From assembly GCF_014695585.1 (NCBI RefSeq), contig NZ_JACJON010000061.1:124001-188000 (forward strand): a stretch of 64,000 nucleotides of DNA. The letters run 5' to 3'. Source of the stretch: Microcoleus sp. FACHB-831 (GTDB lineage Bacteria; Cyanobacteriota; Cyanobacteriia; Cyanobacteriales; FACHB-T130). This document shows positions 1-8,494 of the stretch, piece by piece; position 1 is the stretch's first letter; each line of letters starts with the position of its first letter. The position numbers and the translations under genes are program-made. The notes below the pieces were generated by a model, which was not told the origin of the DNA, did no database searches, and saw only the letters and a program-made list of their open reading frames with translations.

Positions 1-47
1 ATCGCATTTTTGTTATGTTATAGCTAAAGTAAATTACAGGTTTAGTT

Positions 48-470
48 ATGCGTCAGTTGTTAGCTTCGATAGTAAGTGTTACAGCAATCATCGGTTTGGG
101 TACTATTGCCGCTAAAGTAGCGATCGCAACCCCCGATCTAGCAGGCGTGTTAATAGCTCAAAAGCCTAATTGCAACAATCCTCAGACTCAAGGAGAAATG
201 AACGCTTGTGCTGGTTTGTCGTATCAGCAGGCTGATAAAAGGCTGAACCAAGTTTACCAACAGCTAGTACCAAAATTGCCCTCTGCGCGACGCCAGAAAT
301 TGACTTCAGCACAACAAGCATGGATTAAATTTAGAGATAGCAATTGTGCCTTTCAGCGAAGTGAAGTTGAGGGAGGAAGTATGGCTCCCCTGATTTACGG
401 TAGTTGCCTTGCAGAGATGACCAAACAGCGGACAGAACAGTTAGAAGCATATATCAGGGATATAAAGTAG
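48..470 (+). CDS. Secreted LprI-like (DUF1311) protein
   Basis: A 140-residue protein with an N-terminal hydrophobic segment (about residues 5-30, consistent with a signal peptide) followed by a mature domain with the conserved spacing of the lysozyme-inhibitor LprI/DUF1311 family. The supporting signs are cysteines at the start of the domain (NPQTQGEMNACA), the QQAWIKFRDSNC block, and a late cysteine before an ERT/QRTEQL helix. In this family the cysteines pair in the periplasm. Some members inhibit lysozyme, but for most the role is unknown, so only envelope location is a safe inference here. It stands alone, convergent with the next gene. Confidence 0.8.
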   Translation: MRQLLASIVSVTAIIGLGTIAAKVAIATPDLAGVLIAQKPNCNNPQTQGEMNACAGLSYQQADKRLNQVYQQLVPKLPSARRQKLTSAQQAWIKFRDSNCAFQRSEVEGGSMAPLIYGSCLAEMTKQRTEQLEAYIRDIK

Positions 471-543
471 ATTAAGCGGGAGCGCGATCGCCAAAAATCA
501 GTTGGAGGTGGAATAGAGGGGTACGATCACTTGTCGTCAGCGC

Positions 544-1896
544 TCAAGTAAAAGGCTCACAATCACTATATATCTCCTCTGCCCATAGGCGAAGGCGATT
601 GAAATAATGCCCTTGATAGTCAAGTAACTTAAGTAACACCATTTCCAAATACCACAAGCCTAAAGTATAAGCCTGAGATCTCGCTTCTCTATAAAGTTCT
701 TGTTGATTGGAATTAAAAAACCTCTCCCGCCAATTGCCATGGATTATACTGTTTCGCACCTCCACAAATGTATAAGGGCCATCTATACACTTATCAGGCA
801 TCTTCTGGGCTACCTGTGCAAGTTTCGTCAAGCTTTGTGGCAGAGTCTTGGAAATGCTGAATTCCTCGATAAGCCTGCTGATTAGTTTATTCAATTTCTC
901 GTTGGTGAACTTTTTCTTACTCTCGCCTTTTTCTTTTATGAAGTAAACCCAGAAAAGAAGCTCAAGGGCTGAGTGAATCCATATAATTAGTCCCTCTATA
1001 TTACTGCTAGCACTGTTGCTGTCAATGTACCAGGTAAGTACTTGGCGTATATCTTCATTCCAAATTTGGTTATTCCAGTATTTCATAAAATTTGGGAATA
1101 TCCCCACTAAGCCACTAGGATGAGTTTCTGGAAACCAAGAAATCACGCCTTTCCAGGGGGTGCTTCTACGTTGTGAATCCCACTCTTCCCAAACTTTTTT
1201 GCCGTTTTCATCAAAGCCGACCGAAAGAACCAGGGGACTATGAAATCCCCGTGCAAAAGAAAGGAAGAAGGAAAGAGCGTCTAGCCAATTTTTTACCTCG
1301 TCTGAGGAGAAACTTTCCCCATTAGAGCGCTCTAATTTAGCTACATGGGTTATGGCATAGCCGCCCAAAGCTTCCAAAGCTCCAATAAGGTTTGAAATCT
1401 CCTCCACAGCATCGATAGTGATTCGCCAATCCTCCGCCTCAAAGACAATCCGGCTTGAACTACTGGCGTTACCTGAACTGGACGAGACAGACCCTCCTAA
1501 AAACTTGGGGAAGTTAACTAAATGACACAGCACGTAACTTAAACTTTGACCTGAACCCAGGGAAATGGCTTTTTCTGCGTAACCTACCACGGAATCTCCT
1601 AATAGGAGCAATCTTGAAGCATAAGCATCTGTGTATATCTTTGTATCAGCATCCAACAAGCTGAGAACTCCCTTACCAAGAAGTTTCTTAAAACTTTTTT
1701 TTGTATTGAATAGGCTTGCATTATCTATGTTGAATCTGATTTTGGGTGAGGGTAGCCATTCAAAGTCTAGCCTACCGTCTCCTTGTAATATTATTTCTTC
1801 TTTCCTAAACTCCATGCGCCCCTTATAGAGAGATATCGAAGCATTAGGCAATGGCATTGAGTATACAGGATTTAGTCTGGGCGGGCAGTTGAACAT
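544..1896 (-). CDS. HEPN-motif protein, ApeA-like architecture
   Basis: A 450-residue protein of unknown function. The N-terminal half is beta-rich. The C-terminal part (about 300-440) is helical and carries R381-x4-H386 (RNSIIH), the signature of HEPN domains, preceded by a helix with an acidic residue (HSALELLF) as in HEPN ribonucleases. A long N-terminal domain plus C-terminal HEPN is the layout of ApeA-type antiphage proteins and of several uncharacterised families. RNase activity is inferred, not shown. A serine-rich stretch around residues 137-147 looks like a linker. No toxin/antitoxin partner gene is adjacent. The start is uncertain: a second ATG lies 26 codons in. Confidence 0.6.
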   Translation of the reverse strand: MFNCPPRLNPVYSMPLPNASISLYKGRMEFRKEEIILQGDGRLDFEWLPSPKIRFNIDNASLFNTKKSFKKLLGKGVLSLLDADTKIYTDAYASRLLLLGDSVVGYAEKAISLGSGQSLSYVLCHLVNFPKFLGGSVSSSSGNASSSSRIVFEAEDWRITIDAVEEISNLIGALEALGGYAITHVAKLERSNGESFSSDEVKNWLDALSFFLSFARGFHSPLVLSVGFDENGKKVWEEWDSQRRSTPWKGVISWFPETHPSGLVGIFPNFMKYWNNQIWNEDIRQVLTWYIDSNSASSNIEGLIIWIHSALELLFWVYFIKEKGESKKKFTNEKLNKLISRLIEEFSISKTLPQSLTKLAQVAQKMPDKCIDGPYTFVEVRNSIIHGNWRERFFNSNQQELYREARSQAYTLGLWYLEMVLLKLLDYQGHYFNRLRLWAEEIYSDCEPFT

Positions 1897-2044
1897 ACTG
1901 TTAATTTTTCAGGTAGCTATTCCCAAGCTAGCAAATTTTGCTTAGATTTGGCGATTTTCAGGTTTTCAATTCATTCGCGACGCTACCCTCCAGTGCCCCT
2001 ATTTAATAGCGGTTCCCAACAATAAATTTACCAGTAAAAGGTAT

Positions 2045-2986
2045 CTACAAAACTTTTTCCCGGCGCTTAACTTCCTCTAGAAACTGGATGGCGACAGTTT
2101 CTAAAAATCTATATTTGATAGGTTCAATAAACTTATCCAATGGATTTAAATCCACTACATAATCACCTATCTGGATACCAACAGGTTCTAAATGTTTACC
2201 TGGTAACTCCTCTTGCAAAATAGGAAATTTTCTAGCCTTTAACTGCGCGATCGCCCAAACGACATCACTTTTTTCTCTTTCCTTCGGACTTTTCTTAATA
2301 TCGTCTTCGCTTCCGGCGATTGTATCCTTATCAAAAGAAATCAGTGCTGTTAAATTAAATAGCCTACTCCGTTCAACAAAGCACTGCGTTTGTTTTCTTG
2401 TCGGGAGTACGCCCAACCCCACTTTGTCGAGAAAATGCGCTAAAAAAGCGAGAGGTTGAGGAATAGCGCTTTCTGTATCGCTAATATCAGGAGCAATTAG
2501 TAAAGAGGGTTGACCTTTGATAGAGCGTTCGTCGAGAGGGATATCCTGGATACTATCTGCTATACGTTGATATTGAGATCGGCTGTCGGCGACGCATTCT
2601 TCTACAACTTTTAAATCGTCTAAAACTTCTAACAGAGCCAGATATTTGCATCCCAGACTGTGACCCACCCAGAAATAATTTGTTTTATCTTGATAGATTT
2701 CGTGTTGATAGCCTAAATTTTGCGCGATCGCTGCAATTTCTCGTCTTAGTACAGTCTGCTCCCTCAATAAACTAATAGCGATCGGCCAATGGCGAAAACT
2801 AAACCTGAAAGGTAGAGCAACTATGGTGTATCCTTCCTCAAACAGGTTTCTTAAAAAATATCTATAAAACAATGTTGGGAAACTACCAAAGAAAGCTCCG
2901 CCTATAAACTGGACTACACCTTTAGGATTGGGATGAAGAGCTACCCAACTGAAAGAAAGCGGCTGAAATCTAAATTGGGGTTTCAT
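2045..2986 (-). CDS. DUF1350 family protein, alpha/beta-hydrolase-like
   Basis: Matches the DUF1350 family, which is found in cyanobacteria and plant plastids. Recognisable blocks are the N-terminal WVALHPNPKGVVQFIGGAFF strand-turn, the RYFLRNLFEEGYTIVALPFR segment, and a nucleophile-elbow-like GHSLGCKY motif, which suggests an alpha/beta-hydrolase fold. The reaction is unknown. The first ATG is at 2986 (313 residues); an in-frame TTG at 3010 would add eight residues, and neither has a clear ribosome binding site. Single gene on the minus strand, with about 230 bases of non-coding DNA before the next gene. Confidence 0.8.
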   Translation of the reverse strand: MKPQFRFQPLSFSWVALHPNPKGVVQFIGGAFFGSFPTLFYRYFLRNLFEEGYTIVALPFRFSFRHWPIAISLLREQTVLRREIAAIAQNLGYQHEIYQDKTNYFWVGHSLGCKYLALLEVLDDLKVVEECVADSRSQYQRIADSIQDIPLDERSIKGQPSLLIAPDISDTESAIPQPLAFLAHFLDKVGLGVLPTRKQTQCFVERSRLFNLTALISFDKDTIAGSEDDIKKSPKEREKSDVVWAIAQLKARKFPILQEELPGKHLEPVGIQIGDYVVDLNPLDKFIEPIKYRFLETVAIQFLEEVKRREKVL

Positions 2987-3245
2987 AGGGACATTGCTGT
3001 TTAAATACAAATGGGTTGATTAAGTTAATTGTGAATTAATATGAGCGGGTTGCCTAAATTTTGCGAATTTATTTTAGGCGCATAGATTTAGGCGATTCAC
3101 CTCAACTTCTGGTAGGAAGTAAAAGCGATCGCCTATTTTATCTTTGCGCCTTATTAATGGCTGTACTAGCAAAACTCAGGATGCATTATTTAGAAATAAC
3201 GCACTTTAGAGAATACCTAATTGGGCTAGCCAGCCATTGACACAA

Positions 3246-4067
3246 TTACGCTACCCCGTTGGTTTCAAGTTTGGCAAGAGCTTCAACAAGCGTTTTAGAG
3301 TTTTCTAAATCGCTGGCGCTACTTTTAAGTACCGCTTGGATGTCATCAAGGTTTTGGCCTATAAAATTTCTCCAACCTGGTTCAGGAGAAATCAGGTTTA
3401 GTGCTTTTCCACTAGCAAGGGGTAGCGAATAGCTAATTTGATCGACATCAAGATTGCCAGCATTCAAATCTCTAGGTAGAAAAGTTCCCCGAACTTCGGG
3501 AGTCAACAAAACTGATACAGGAACTTTGCTCTGCGCTATAAACTGAGGAACTGGAATAGGGCGAATAGAAACATCGGTAGCAATTGAACCGTTAGTATCT
3601 GCGATCGCATCTGTCCCATTATCTAAATCTAGTGGCCCAGTAAACCTTCTAAATATAGGCGGTAAAGATATTGAGGCATAGCCGCGAATTTCTAGTTGGG
3701 GGTTTGGGTTTGCCAGAATTTCTGGTGTGAGTTTAGGTAATAACTGCACAGATGCTGTTTTACCAGCAGGCAGATCGAAGAAGGCGAAATATCTATTAGT
3801 TAAGCCATCTCGTGAGAGAGTTAATTCAGTATTTTGTCCTGCAACGTCGTACAATAAGCTAACTTTGCCATCTGGAATTCTAGAATTCGGATCTCCAAAT
3901 CCAGGATTGGGCAAGCTAATAAAGAAATCAATCCTAAATCTAAAGTTCCTTTCCTCTAGGTTAGAGACAGTTAGAAAGTAACCTTGAACAACTCTGCGAG
4001 CAACGTCTGCACTAGCTGGAGGAGGTGCAATTGGCTTGACAAGCAGTTCAAATGTGGAAATTTCCAT
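3246..4067 (-). CDS. Conserved-looking protein of unknown function
   Basis: A 273-residue soluble protein I cannot place in a named family. It has no signal peptide or membrane segment. The first 150 residues have alternating hydrophobic patterns typical of a beta-sandwich (VVQGYFLTVSNLEERNFRFRIDFF, then FFDLPAGKTASVQLLP). The rest is proline-rich and ends in a helical tail. Codon use resembles its neighbours, so it is probably a native cyanobacterial gene. The ATG at 4067 has no obvious Shine-Dalgarno, which is common in this window. Confidence 0.55.
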   Translation of the reverse strand: MEISTFELLVKPIAPPPASADVARRVVQGYFLTVSNLEERNFRFRIDFFISLPNPGFGDPNSRIPDGKVSLLYDVAGQNTELTLSRDGLTNRYFAFFDLPAGKTASVQLLPKLTPEILANPNPQLEIRGYASISLPPIFRRFTGPLDLDNGTDAIADTNGSIATDVSIRPIPVPQFIAQSKVPVSVLLTPEVRGTFLPRDLNAGNLDVDQISYSLPLASGKALNLISPEPGWRNFIGQNLDDIQAVLKSSASDLENSKTLVEALAKLETNGVA

Positions 4068-4199
4068 GTTTATGTTTTGGTAATTTAAGTCTTTGATGTA
4101 TTGAGTTGTATATAATCAAAGACTGGGTTAGATGTCTTCGACTATAACTGTTAGGAAAATGCTGTTAACAGTCGCTTTTTTTGGGTAGCTTAGTTGGAT

Positions 4200-4217
4200 G
4201 TCACTCGTTCGAGTGAC
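4200..4217. repeat. Short inverted repeat upstream of hemC
   Basis: An 8-bp perfect inverted repeat with a 2-base centre (GTCACTCG / CGAGTGAC). It lies in the 286-base spacer between the divergent unknown gene and hemC. It could be an operator or a chance palindrome; no function is implied. Confidence 0.3.
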
Positions 4218-4353
4218 TGGATGACTTCTGAGTTTGGTGCTAAAGCGAGTCAACCTAATGTAAACGTTGTATTAAAATTTGCTTGATTCACTAGGGCACT
4301 TGGGGGTAGCCTAGATCGAGTGACTCTATCCGCTTTGTTCGCGCGATCGCTCT

Positions 4354-5325
4354 ATGTCCCCTACTGTTTCCGCTCAACCTCGCACTATTCGCATAGCTTC
4401 CCGCAAAAGCCAACTCGCACTCGTCCAAACCTATTGGGTGCAGGAAGAACTCCAGAAGCACTTCCCCGAATACACCTTTGAAGTCCACACGATGAGTACC
4501 CAAGGCGACAACATCCTCGATGTTGCCTTAGCTAAGATTGGCGATAAGGGGCTGTTCACCAAAGAACTCGAATTGGGAATGCTCAACAACGAGACAGACT
4601 TTGCCGTGCATTCCCTCAAAGACTTGCCTACAAACTTGCCAGAAGGCTTAATCTTAGGGTGCGTTACCGAACGGGAAAACCCTGCTGACGCTCTCGTTGT
4701 GCATGAAAAGCATAAAGATAAGCAACTTGACACCTTGCCAGAAGGTGCGATCGTGGGTACGTCTTCCCTGCGGCGACTGGCACAACTTCGCCACCACTTC
4801 CCCCACCTGACTTTTAAGGATATTAGGGGTAACTTAAACACGCGACTGGCTAAACTCGATACTGGCGATTACGACGCGATTATCTTAGCTGTCGCTGGCT
4901 TGCATCGCCTGGGAATGAGCGATCGCATCCATCAAGTCATCCCCCCTGAAGTCTCCCTCCACGCTGTCGGACAAGGCGCTTTGGGCATCGAATGTCGCGA
5001 TGGTGACACCGAAATACTGGAGTTGCTAAAAGCACTAGAACATACCCCAACAGCTCAACGCTGCTACGCCGAAAGAGCCTTTCTTCGCACGCTAGAGGGC
5101 GGTTGCCAAGTGCCAATTGGTGTTAATACAAAGATTGATGGCGATACGCTCACCTTAACTGGTTTGGTTGCAAGCCTGGATGGTCAGCGGGTTATCAAAG
5201 ATAGTATTGCTGGTAAAGCCGCAGAGGCAGAACAACTGGGCATCCAACTAGCACACCGCTTGCGGGAACAGGGAGCTACTGCGATTCTAGAGGAGATTTT
5301 CACCGAAGTCGGGCGCGAGCATTAA
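4354..5325 (+). CDS. hemC: Hydroxymethylbilane synthase (porphobilinogen deaminase)
   Basis: Polymerises four porphobilinogen molecules into hydroxymethylbilane in tetrapyrrole (heme/chlorophyll) synthesis in the cytosol. The 323 residues match the family throughout: the start [17 protein letters not shown], the [10 protein letters not shown] block, [21 protein letters not shown], the [11 protein letters not shown] block, and GGCQVPIG with C251 as the dipyrromethane cofactor attachment site. Length is normal. The start ATG lies just after a HIP1 octamer and has no clear Shine-Dalgarno. It stands alone, with a structured spacer downstream. Confidence 0.97.
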   Translation: MSPTVSAQPRTIRIASRKSQLALVQTYWVQEELQKHFPEYTFEVHTMSTQGDNILDVALAKIGDKGLFTKELELGMLNNETDFAVHSLKDLPTNLPEGLILGCVTERENPADALVVHEKHKDKQLDTLPEGAIVGTSSLRRLAQLRHHFPHLTFKDIRGNLNTRLAKLDTGDYDAIILAVAGLHRLGMSDRIHQVIPPEVSLHAVGQGALGIECRDGDTEILELLKALEHTPTAQRCYAERAFLRTLEGGCQVPIGVNTKIDGDTLTLTGLVASLDGQRVIKDSIAGKAAEAEQLGIQLAHRLREQGATAILEEIFTEVGREH

Positions 5326-5389
5326 TTTTGGATTTGAGAGGTTGAATGTATCAACCCTAAAATAAATAATCCAAAATTGACTGCAACAA

Positions 5390-5505
5390 AGCTGATGATG
5401 GGGAACGATATCCCATGGGAGCTAGTTAGACTCAGGGATTTGGCATCTTGGCGCGAAATCCTGCCCGTTCCCCCACTTCAGCTATTAAGTGGCTAACTCT
5501 GCCAC
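5390..5505 (+). ncRNA. Candidate structured RNA with competing stems
   Basis: Several Watson-Crick stems nest or compete here. AGCTGA 5390-5395 pairs with TCAGCT 5478-5483, GGGGAACG 5400-5407 pairs with CGTTCCCC 5466-5473, and an inner CAGGGATTT / AAATCCTG stem (one bulge) closes near 5433-5462. Downstream, CCACTT 5473-5478 can instead pair with AAGTGG 5487-5492, which in turn competes with GTGGC 5489-5493 / GCCAC 5501-5505. Nested long-range pairing with mutually exclusive helices fits a small RNA or a leader element of glgA. Strand is assumed from glgA. I do not recognise a known Rfam family. Confidence 0.4.
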
Positions 5506-5707
5506 AAAAGCATTCATTATGATGCTTCCAGTAATCAAGTAGACTTACTCGATTAATTTGCTAGTAAGGATATTTACAAACAACTCAGCCTGGTTATGCT
5601 TGCCGTTGGTTTCGTCCTTGAAGTTGACTCACCAGGCATCCTTATTAAGCACCTTATAGTTGAGTTTCATAGAACCCACAAGAGCGATCGCTGTTTAACG
5701 ATCCCGC

Positions 5708-5738
5708 TTGACGGCTATTATTATCTGGACTCAATATA
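5708..5738 (+). promoter_or_regulatory. Possible promoter upstream of glgA
   Basis: TTGACG at 5708 followed after about 17-18 bases by an AT-rich hexamer (CAATAT/AATATA) resembles a sigma-70 promoter. It lies some 40 bases before the glgA start and ahead of a GGGGAG Shine-Dalgarno. Weak -10 match. Confidence 0.25.
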
Positions 5739-5773
5739 ACTAACCAACCATCTCAGGGGAGACAAAACCCAAA

Positions 5774-7195
5774 ATGCGAATTCTTTTCGTCGCCGCAGAA
5801 GCTGCTCCCGTCGCTAAAGTTGGAGGTATGGGAGATGTGGTCGGTGCCCTACCCAAAGTTTTAAGGCAAATGGGGCATGATGTGCGAATCTTTATGCCTT
5901 ACTACGGCATGCTGCCCGACAAAATGGAGATTCCCAAAGATCCCATCTGGAACGGTTCTGCCATGTTCCAGAACTTTGCCGTCTATGAAACCGTCCTGCC
6001 TGGAACGGATGTCCCATTGTACTTGTTTGGACATCCCTCCTTCACCCCGCGCCGCATTTACTCTGGGGACGATGAAGAATGGCGGTTCACCTTGTTTGCC
6101 AACGGTGCGGCTGAGTTTTGCTGGAATTACTGGAAGCCGCAAATAATCCACTGCCACGATTGGCACACGGGTATGATCCCTGTCTGGATGAACCAAGACC
6201 CCGATATCACTACTGTTTTCACGATTCATAACTTAGCTTATCAAGGCCCTTGGCGCTGGTATTTGGAGAAGATTACTTGGTGTCCTTGGTATATGCAAGG
6301 TCACAATACAATGGCAGCAGCCGTGCAGTTTGCAAATCGAGTGAACACGGTTTCTCCTACTTATGCTCAACAGATTCAGACTACCGCTTACGGTGAAACC
6401 CTAGAAGGTTTGCTGTCTTTTATTAGTGGGAAATTATCAGGTATTGTCAACGGCATCGATACTGAGGTTTATAACCCAGCCAATGATAAATACATTGCCC
6501 AGACTTTCACACCTGATACCCTTGAAAAACGTGCAGCTAACAAAATTGCGCTGCAAGAAGAAGTGGGTTTAGAAGTAAATAAAGGTGCATTTTTGATTGG
6601 CATGGTAACGCGGTTGGTAGAGCAGAAGGGGATAGATCTGGTGATTCAGATGCTCGACCGCTATATGGCTTATACCGATGCTCAATTTATTTTACTGGGG
6701 ACGGGCGATCGCTACTACGAAACGCAAATGTGGCAGATGGCAACCCGCTATCCCGGTCGCATGGCAACTTACTTACTCTATAACGATGCCCTGTCTCGCC
6801 GCATCTACGCTGGTAGCGATGCTTTCTTAATGCCAAGCCGTTTTGAGCCTTGCGGAATTAGCCAAATGCTGGCTATGCGCTATGGATGCGTGCCGATAGT
6901 GCGCCGCACGGGTGGGTTGGTCGATACGGTTTCTTTCAACGATCCCGTAAACCAAGCTGGTACTGGGTATTGCTTCGACCGCTACGAACCGCTAGATTTG
7001 TTCACCTGCATGGTTCGCGCTTGGGAAGGTTTCCGCTTCAAACCGCAATGGAAAGAACTGCAACAGCGGGGAATGAAAATGGACTTCAGTTGGGATACAT
7101 CGGCCAAGGAGTATGTCAAATTGTACAACTCGATGTATGGGATTACTGAAGAACCAAACCCAGTGCAAAATAAACCACAATTAGCCAACATTTAA
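5774..7195 (+). CDS. glgA: Glycogen synthase (ADP-glucose dependent, GT5)
   Basis: Transfers glucose from ADP-glucose to the growing glycogen chain in the cytosol. The 473 residues cover the whole GT5 family. The N-terminal [13 protein letters not shown] motif has K15 for substrate binding, followed by [17 protein letters not shown] and [11 protein letters not shown]. The C-terminal lobe has [10 protein letters not shown] and the catalytic-site segment [10 protein letters not shown], then [17 protein letters not shown] ribosome site lies 12 bases upstream. The gene ends just before a strong hairpin terminator shared with the convergent peptidase gene. Cyanobacteria often have two glgA paralogues; which one this is cannot be settled from sequence memory alone. 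Confidence 0.95.
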   Translation: MRILFVAAEAAPVAKVGGMGDVVGALPKVLRQMGHDVRIFMPYYGMLPDKMEIPKDPIWNGSAMFQNFAVYETVLPGTDVPLYLFGHPSFTPRRIYSGDDEEWRFTLFANGAAEFCWNYWKPQIIHCHDWHTGMIPVWMNQDPDITTVFTIHNLAYQGPWRWYLEKITWCPWYMQGHNTMAAAVQFANRVNTVSPTYAQQIQTTAYGETLEGLLSFISGKLSGIVNGIDTEVYNPANDKYIAQTFTPDTLEKRAANKIALQEEVGLEVNKGAFLIGMVTRLVEQKGIDLVIQMLDRYMAYTDAQFILLGTGDRYYETQMWQMATRYPGRMATYLLYNDALSRRIYAGSDAFLMPSRFEPCGISQMLAMRYGCVPIVRRTGGLVDTVSFNDPVNQAGTGYCFDRYEPLDLFTCMVRAWEGFRFKPQWKELQQRGMKMDFSWDTSAKEYVKLYNSMYGITEEPNPVQNKPQLANI

Positions 7196-7203
7196 ATAAG
7201 AAA

Positions 7204-7250
7204 AAAACACTTATTGCGTTAGCTTCGAGACTAACACAATAAGTGTTTTT
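7204..7250. terminator. Bidirectional intrinsic terminator after glgA
   Basis: An inverted repeat of about 19 bp arms (with one mismatch) around an 8-base loop. It is flanked by an A-run on the left and a T-run on the right, so it can terminate both the glgA transcript and the convergent peptidase transcript. Confidence 0.9.
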
Positions 7251-7254
7251 GCAA

Positions 7255-8271
7255 TTATTTTCTAACTGCTGATTGTTGAACGCTATCTGATAAAAATGGT
7301 TTTGGATCGTCAGCTACCCAACCCAAATTTGAGTTATAGCGAACTTCATAATGTACGTGCGTTGGTTCGGCGTCAGGTAGCCCTGTAGAACCAACCGTTC
7401 CTAACTGTTCTCCCTGTCTAACTTTCTGTCCCGTTCTAACATTAATACTGCCAAGATGGGCGTAGCGAGTTTGTCTTCCTGCCTGGTGATTGACAACAAC
7501 CAAATTACCGTAATTCCCTCTGTCTCCCGCAAATGCTACCGTACCGTCGCCAGCCGCTAAAACAGGTGTTCCCTCTGCTGCTAGCAAATCTATACCGCTG
7601 TGGAAGGCCAGTTTATTAGTAATTGGATGCATCTGCCAGCCATAAGCCAATATCACACCCGTCATTGCTGGCAAAGGATACCCCGCGATCGCCACGTTAC
7701 TCCGCGCTGAAGGACGAATTGGTGCCCAATTCACTCCAGGCACGAACACTAATTTCGGATCTGCTTGACAGCCGTTCGCCTCATACAACACATCTGCACG
7801 GACGTTGTAGGTGGACGCAATATCCCGGTAGCTTTTCCCTGTAGGAACTTGGACGCGGATACCGTTATAAGGAGGAATTAGTATCTCAGCCCCTACTCTT
7901 GCCATGCCTTTCCTTAAACTGGGATTCATACCCATCAGCGTGGCTGGGATGAGATTGTAGCTTTCAGCAATGCTTTCCAGGGTCTCACCCGCTACTACTC
8001 TATGACGAGTCAGGCGAGATAAAGCTGGCGGCGGGCAAAACTCCCCAACTGCTCGTTGTGGTGCCTCGAAAATAATTTCGCGATTTTTTGATGTCTGGGT
8101 GTCCTCTGAAGCCCCCAGCGAAGGTAGCTGCTGATTATCACCTGCCGTAATAGGATTAGCCTTAGTTCCCTCACTTGGGATAACTAGCCACAAGAGTGCC
8201 GATAGCAAGGGGAGCCAGCAAACCAATTTTGGATTTTGGATTTTGGATTTTAGATTGCCGATTCCTGGCAT
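7255..8271 (-). CDS. LysM and M23 peptidase domain protein
   Basis: A secreted 338-residue murein-hydrolase-type protein. After a hydrophobic leader (about 17-33) come two LysM-like repeats (residues about 88-185) that would bind peptidoglycan. An M23/lysostaphin domain follows (about 200-325) with the zinc ligands H-x3-D (FHSGIDLL) and H-x-H (HVHYEV). Roles in such proteins are cutting cell-wall crosslinks or activating amidases. Odd feature: residues 6-15 are encoded by a heptameric intergenic-type repeat (8225-8256), so the signal peptide was built or extended by that repeat, or the true start is a TTG just after it. Confidence 0.9.
   Translation of the reverse strand: MPGIGNLKSKIQNPKLVCWLPLLSALLWLVIPSEGTKANPITAGDNQQLPSLGASEDTQTSKNREIIFEAPQRAVGEFCPPPALSRLTRHRVVAGETLESIAESYNLIPATLMGMNPSLRKGMARVGAEILIPPYNGIRVQVPTGKSYRDIASTYNVRADVLYEANGCQADPKLVFVPGVNWAPIRPSARSNVAIAGYPLPAMTGVILAYGWQMHPITNKLAFHSGIDLLAAEGTPVLAAGDGTVAFAGDRGNYGNLVVVNHQAGRQTRYAHLGSINVRTGQKVRQGEQLGTVGSTGLPDAEPTHVHYEVRYNSNLGWVADDPKPFLSDSVQQSAVRK
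8225..8256 (-). repeat. Heptamer repeat (AATCCAAA type) inside the peptidase N-terminus
   Basis: Tandem 7-base units of the ATTTTGG/ATTTTAG type. It is the same family as the units at 8809-8843, 12340-12383 and 26001-26035. Here it overlaps the start of an M23 peptidase gene. Confidence 0.8.
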
Positions 8272-8346
8272 AACAACGTTTTTCCGTTGGAAACAATATT
8301 ATTTATGTCAGCTCGATCGGGATTTACGCTAATACACTCATGATGC

Positions 8347-8374
8347 CCGCCGCCCCAAAATTTTGGGGCGGCGG
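8347..8374. repeat. Perfect 28-bp palindrome, GC arms with AT centre
   Basis: CCGCCGCCCC-AAAATTTT-GGGGCGGCGG reads identically on both strands. It lies between hom and the M23 peptidase gene, both on the minus strand, and so could fold in either transcript. There is no adjacent T-run, so a classical intrinsic terminator is unlikely. Confidence 0.85.
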
Positions 8375-8494
8375 AACAGTGTAAATCCTATTGTTATTAC
8401 AATTCTGCCTTAAAACCGATCCCTCAAAATTCCCTAGCGAGTTTATAGAGAATATGGATGAGATTCCACATTTATCTACGAAACCCGCTACTGC

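Larger units (their letters stand above)
5326..5773. other. hemC-glgA spacer with structured RNA candidate
   Basis: A 448-base gene-free stretch. It opens with degenerate copies of the TTTTGGATTT-type repeat, then carries a long-range stem structure (5390-5505, listed separately). The last 150 bases form the probable glgA leader with a HIP1 site. No open reading frame of note lies here. Confidence 0.6.

Noticed and set aside
5390-5505. 6S RNA or SRP RNA as identity of the structured element
   Set aside because: Too short for 6S, and the conserved SRP RNA motifs are absent.
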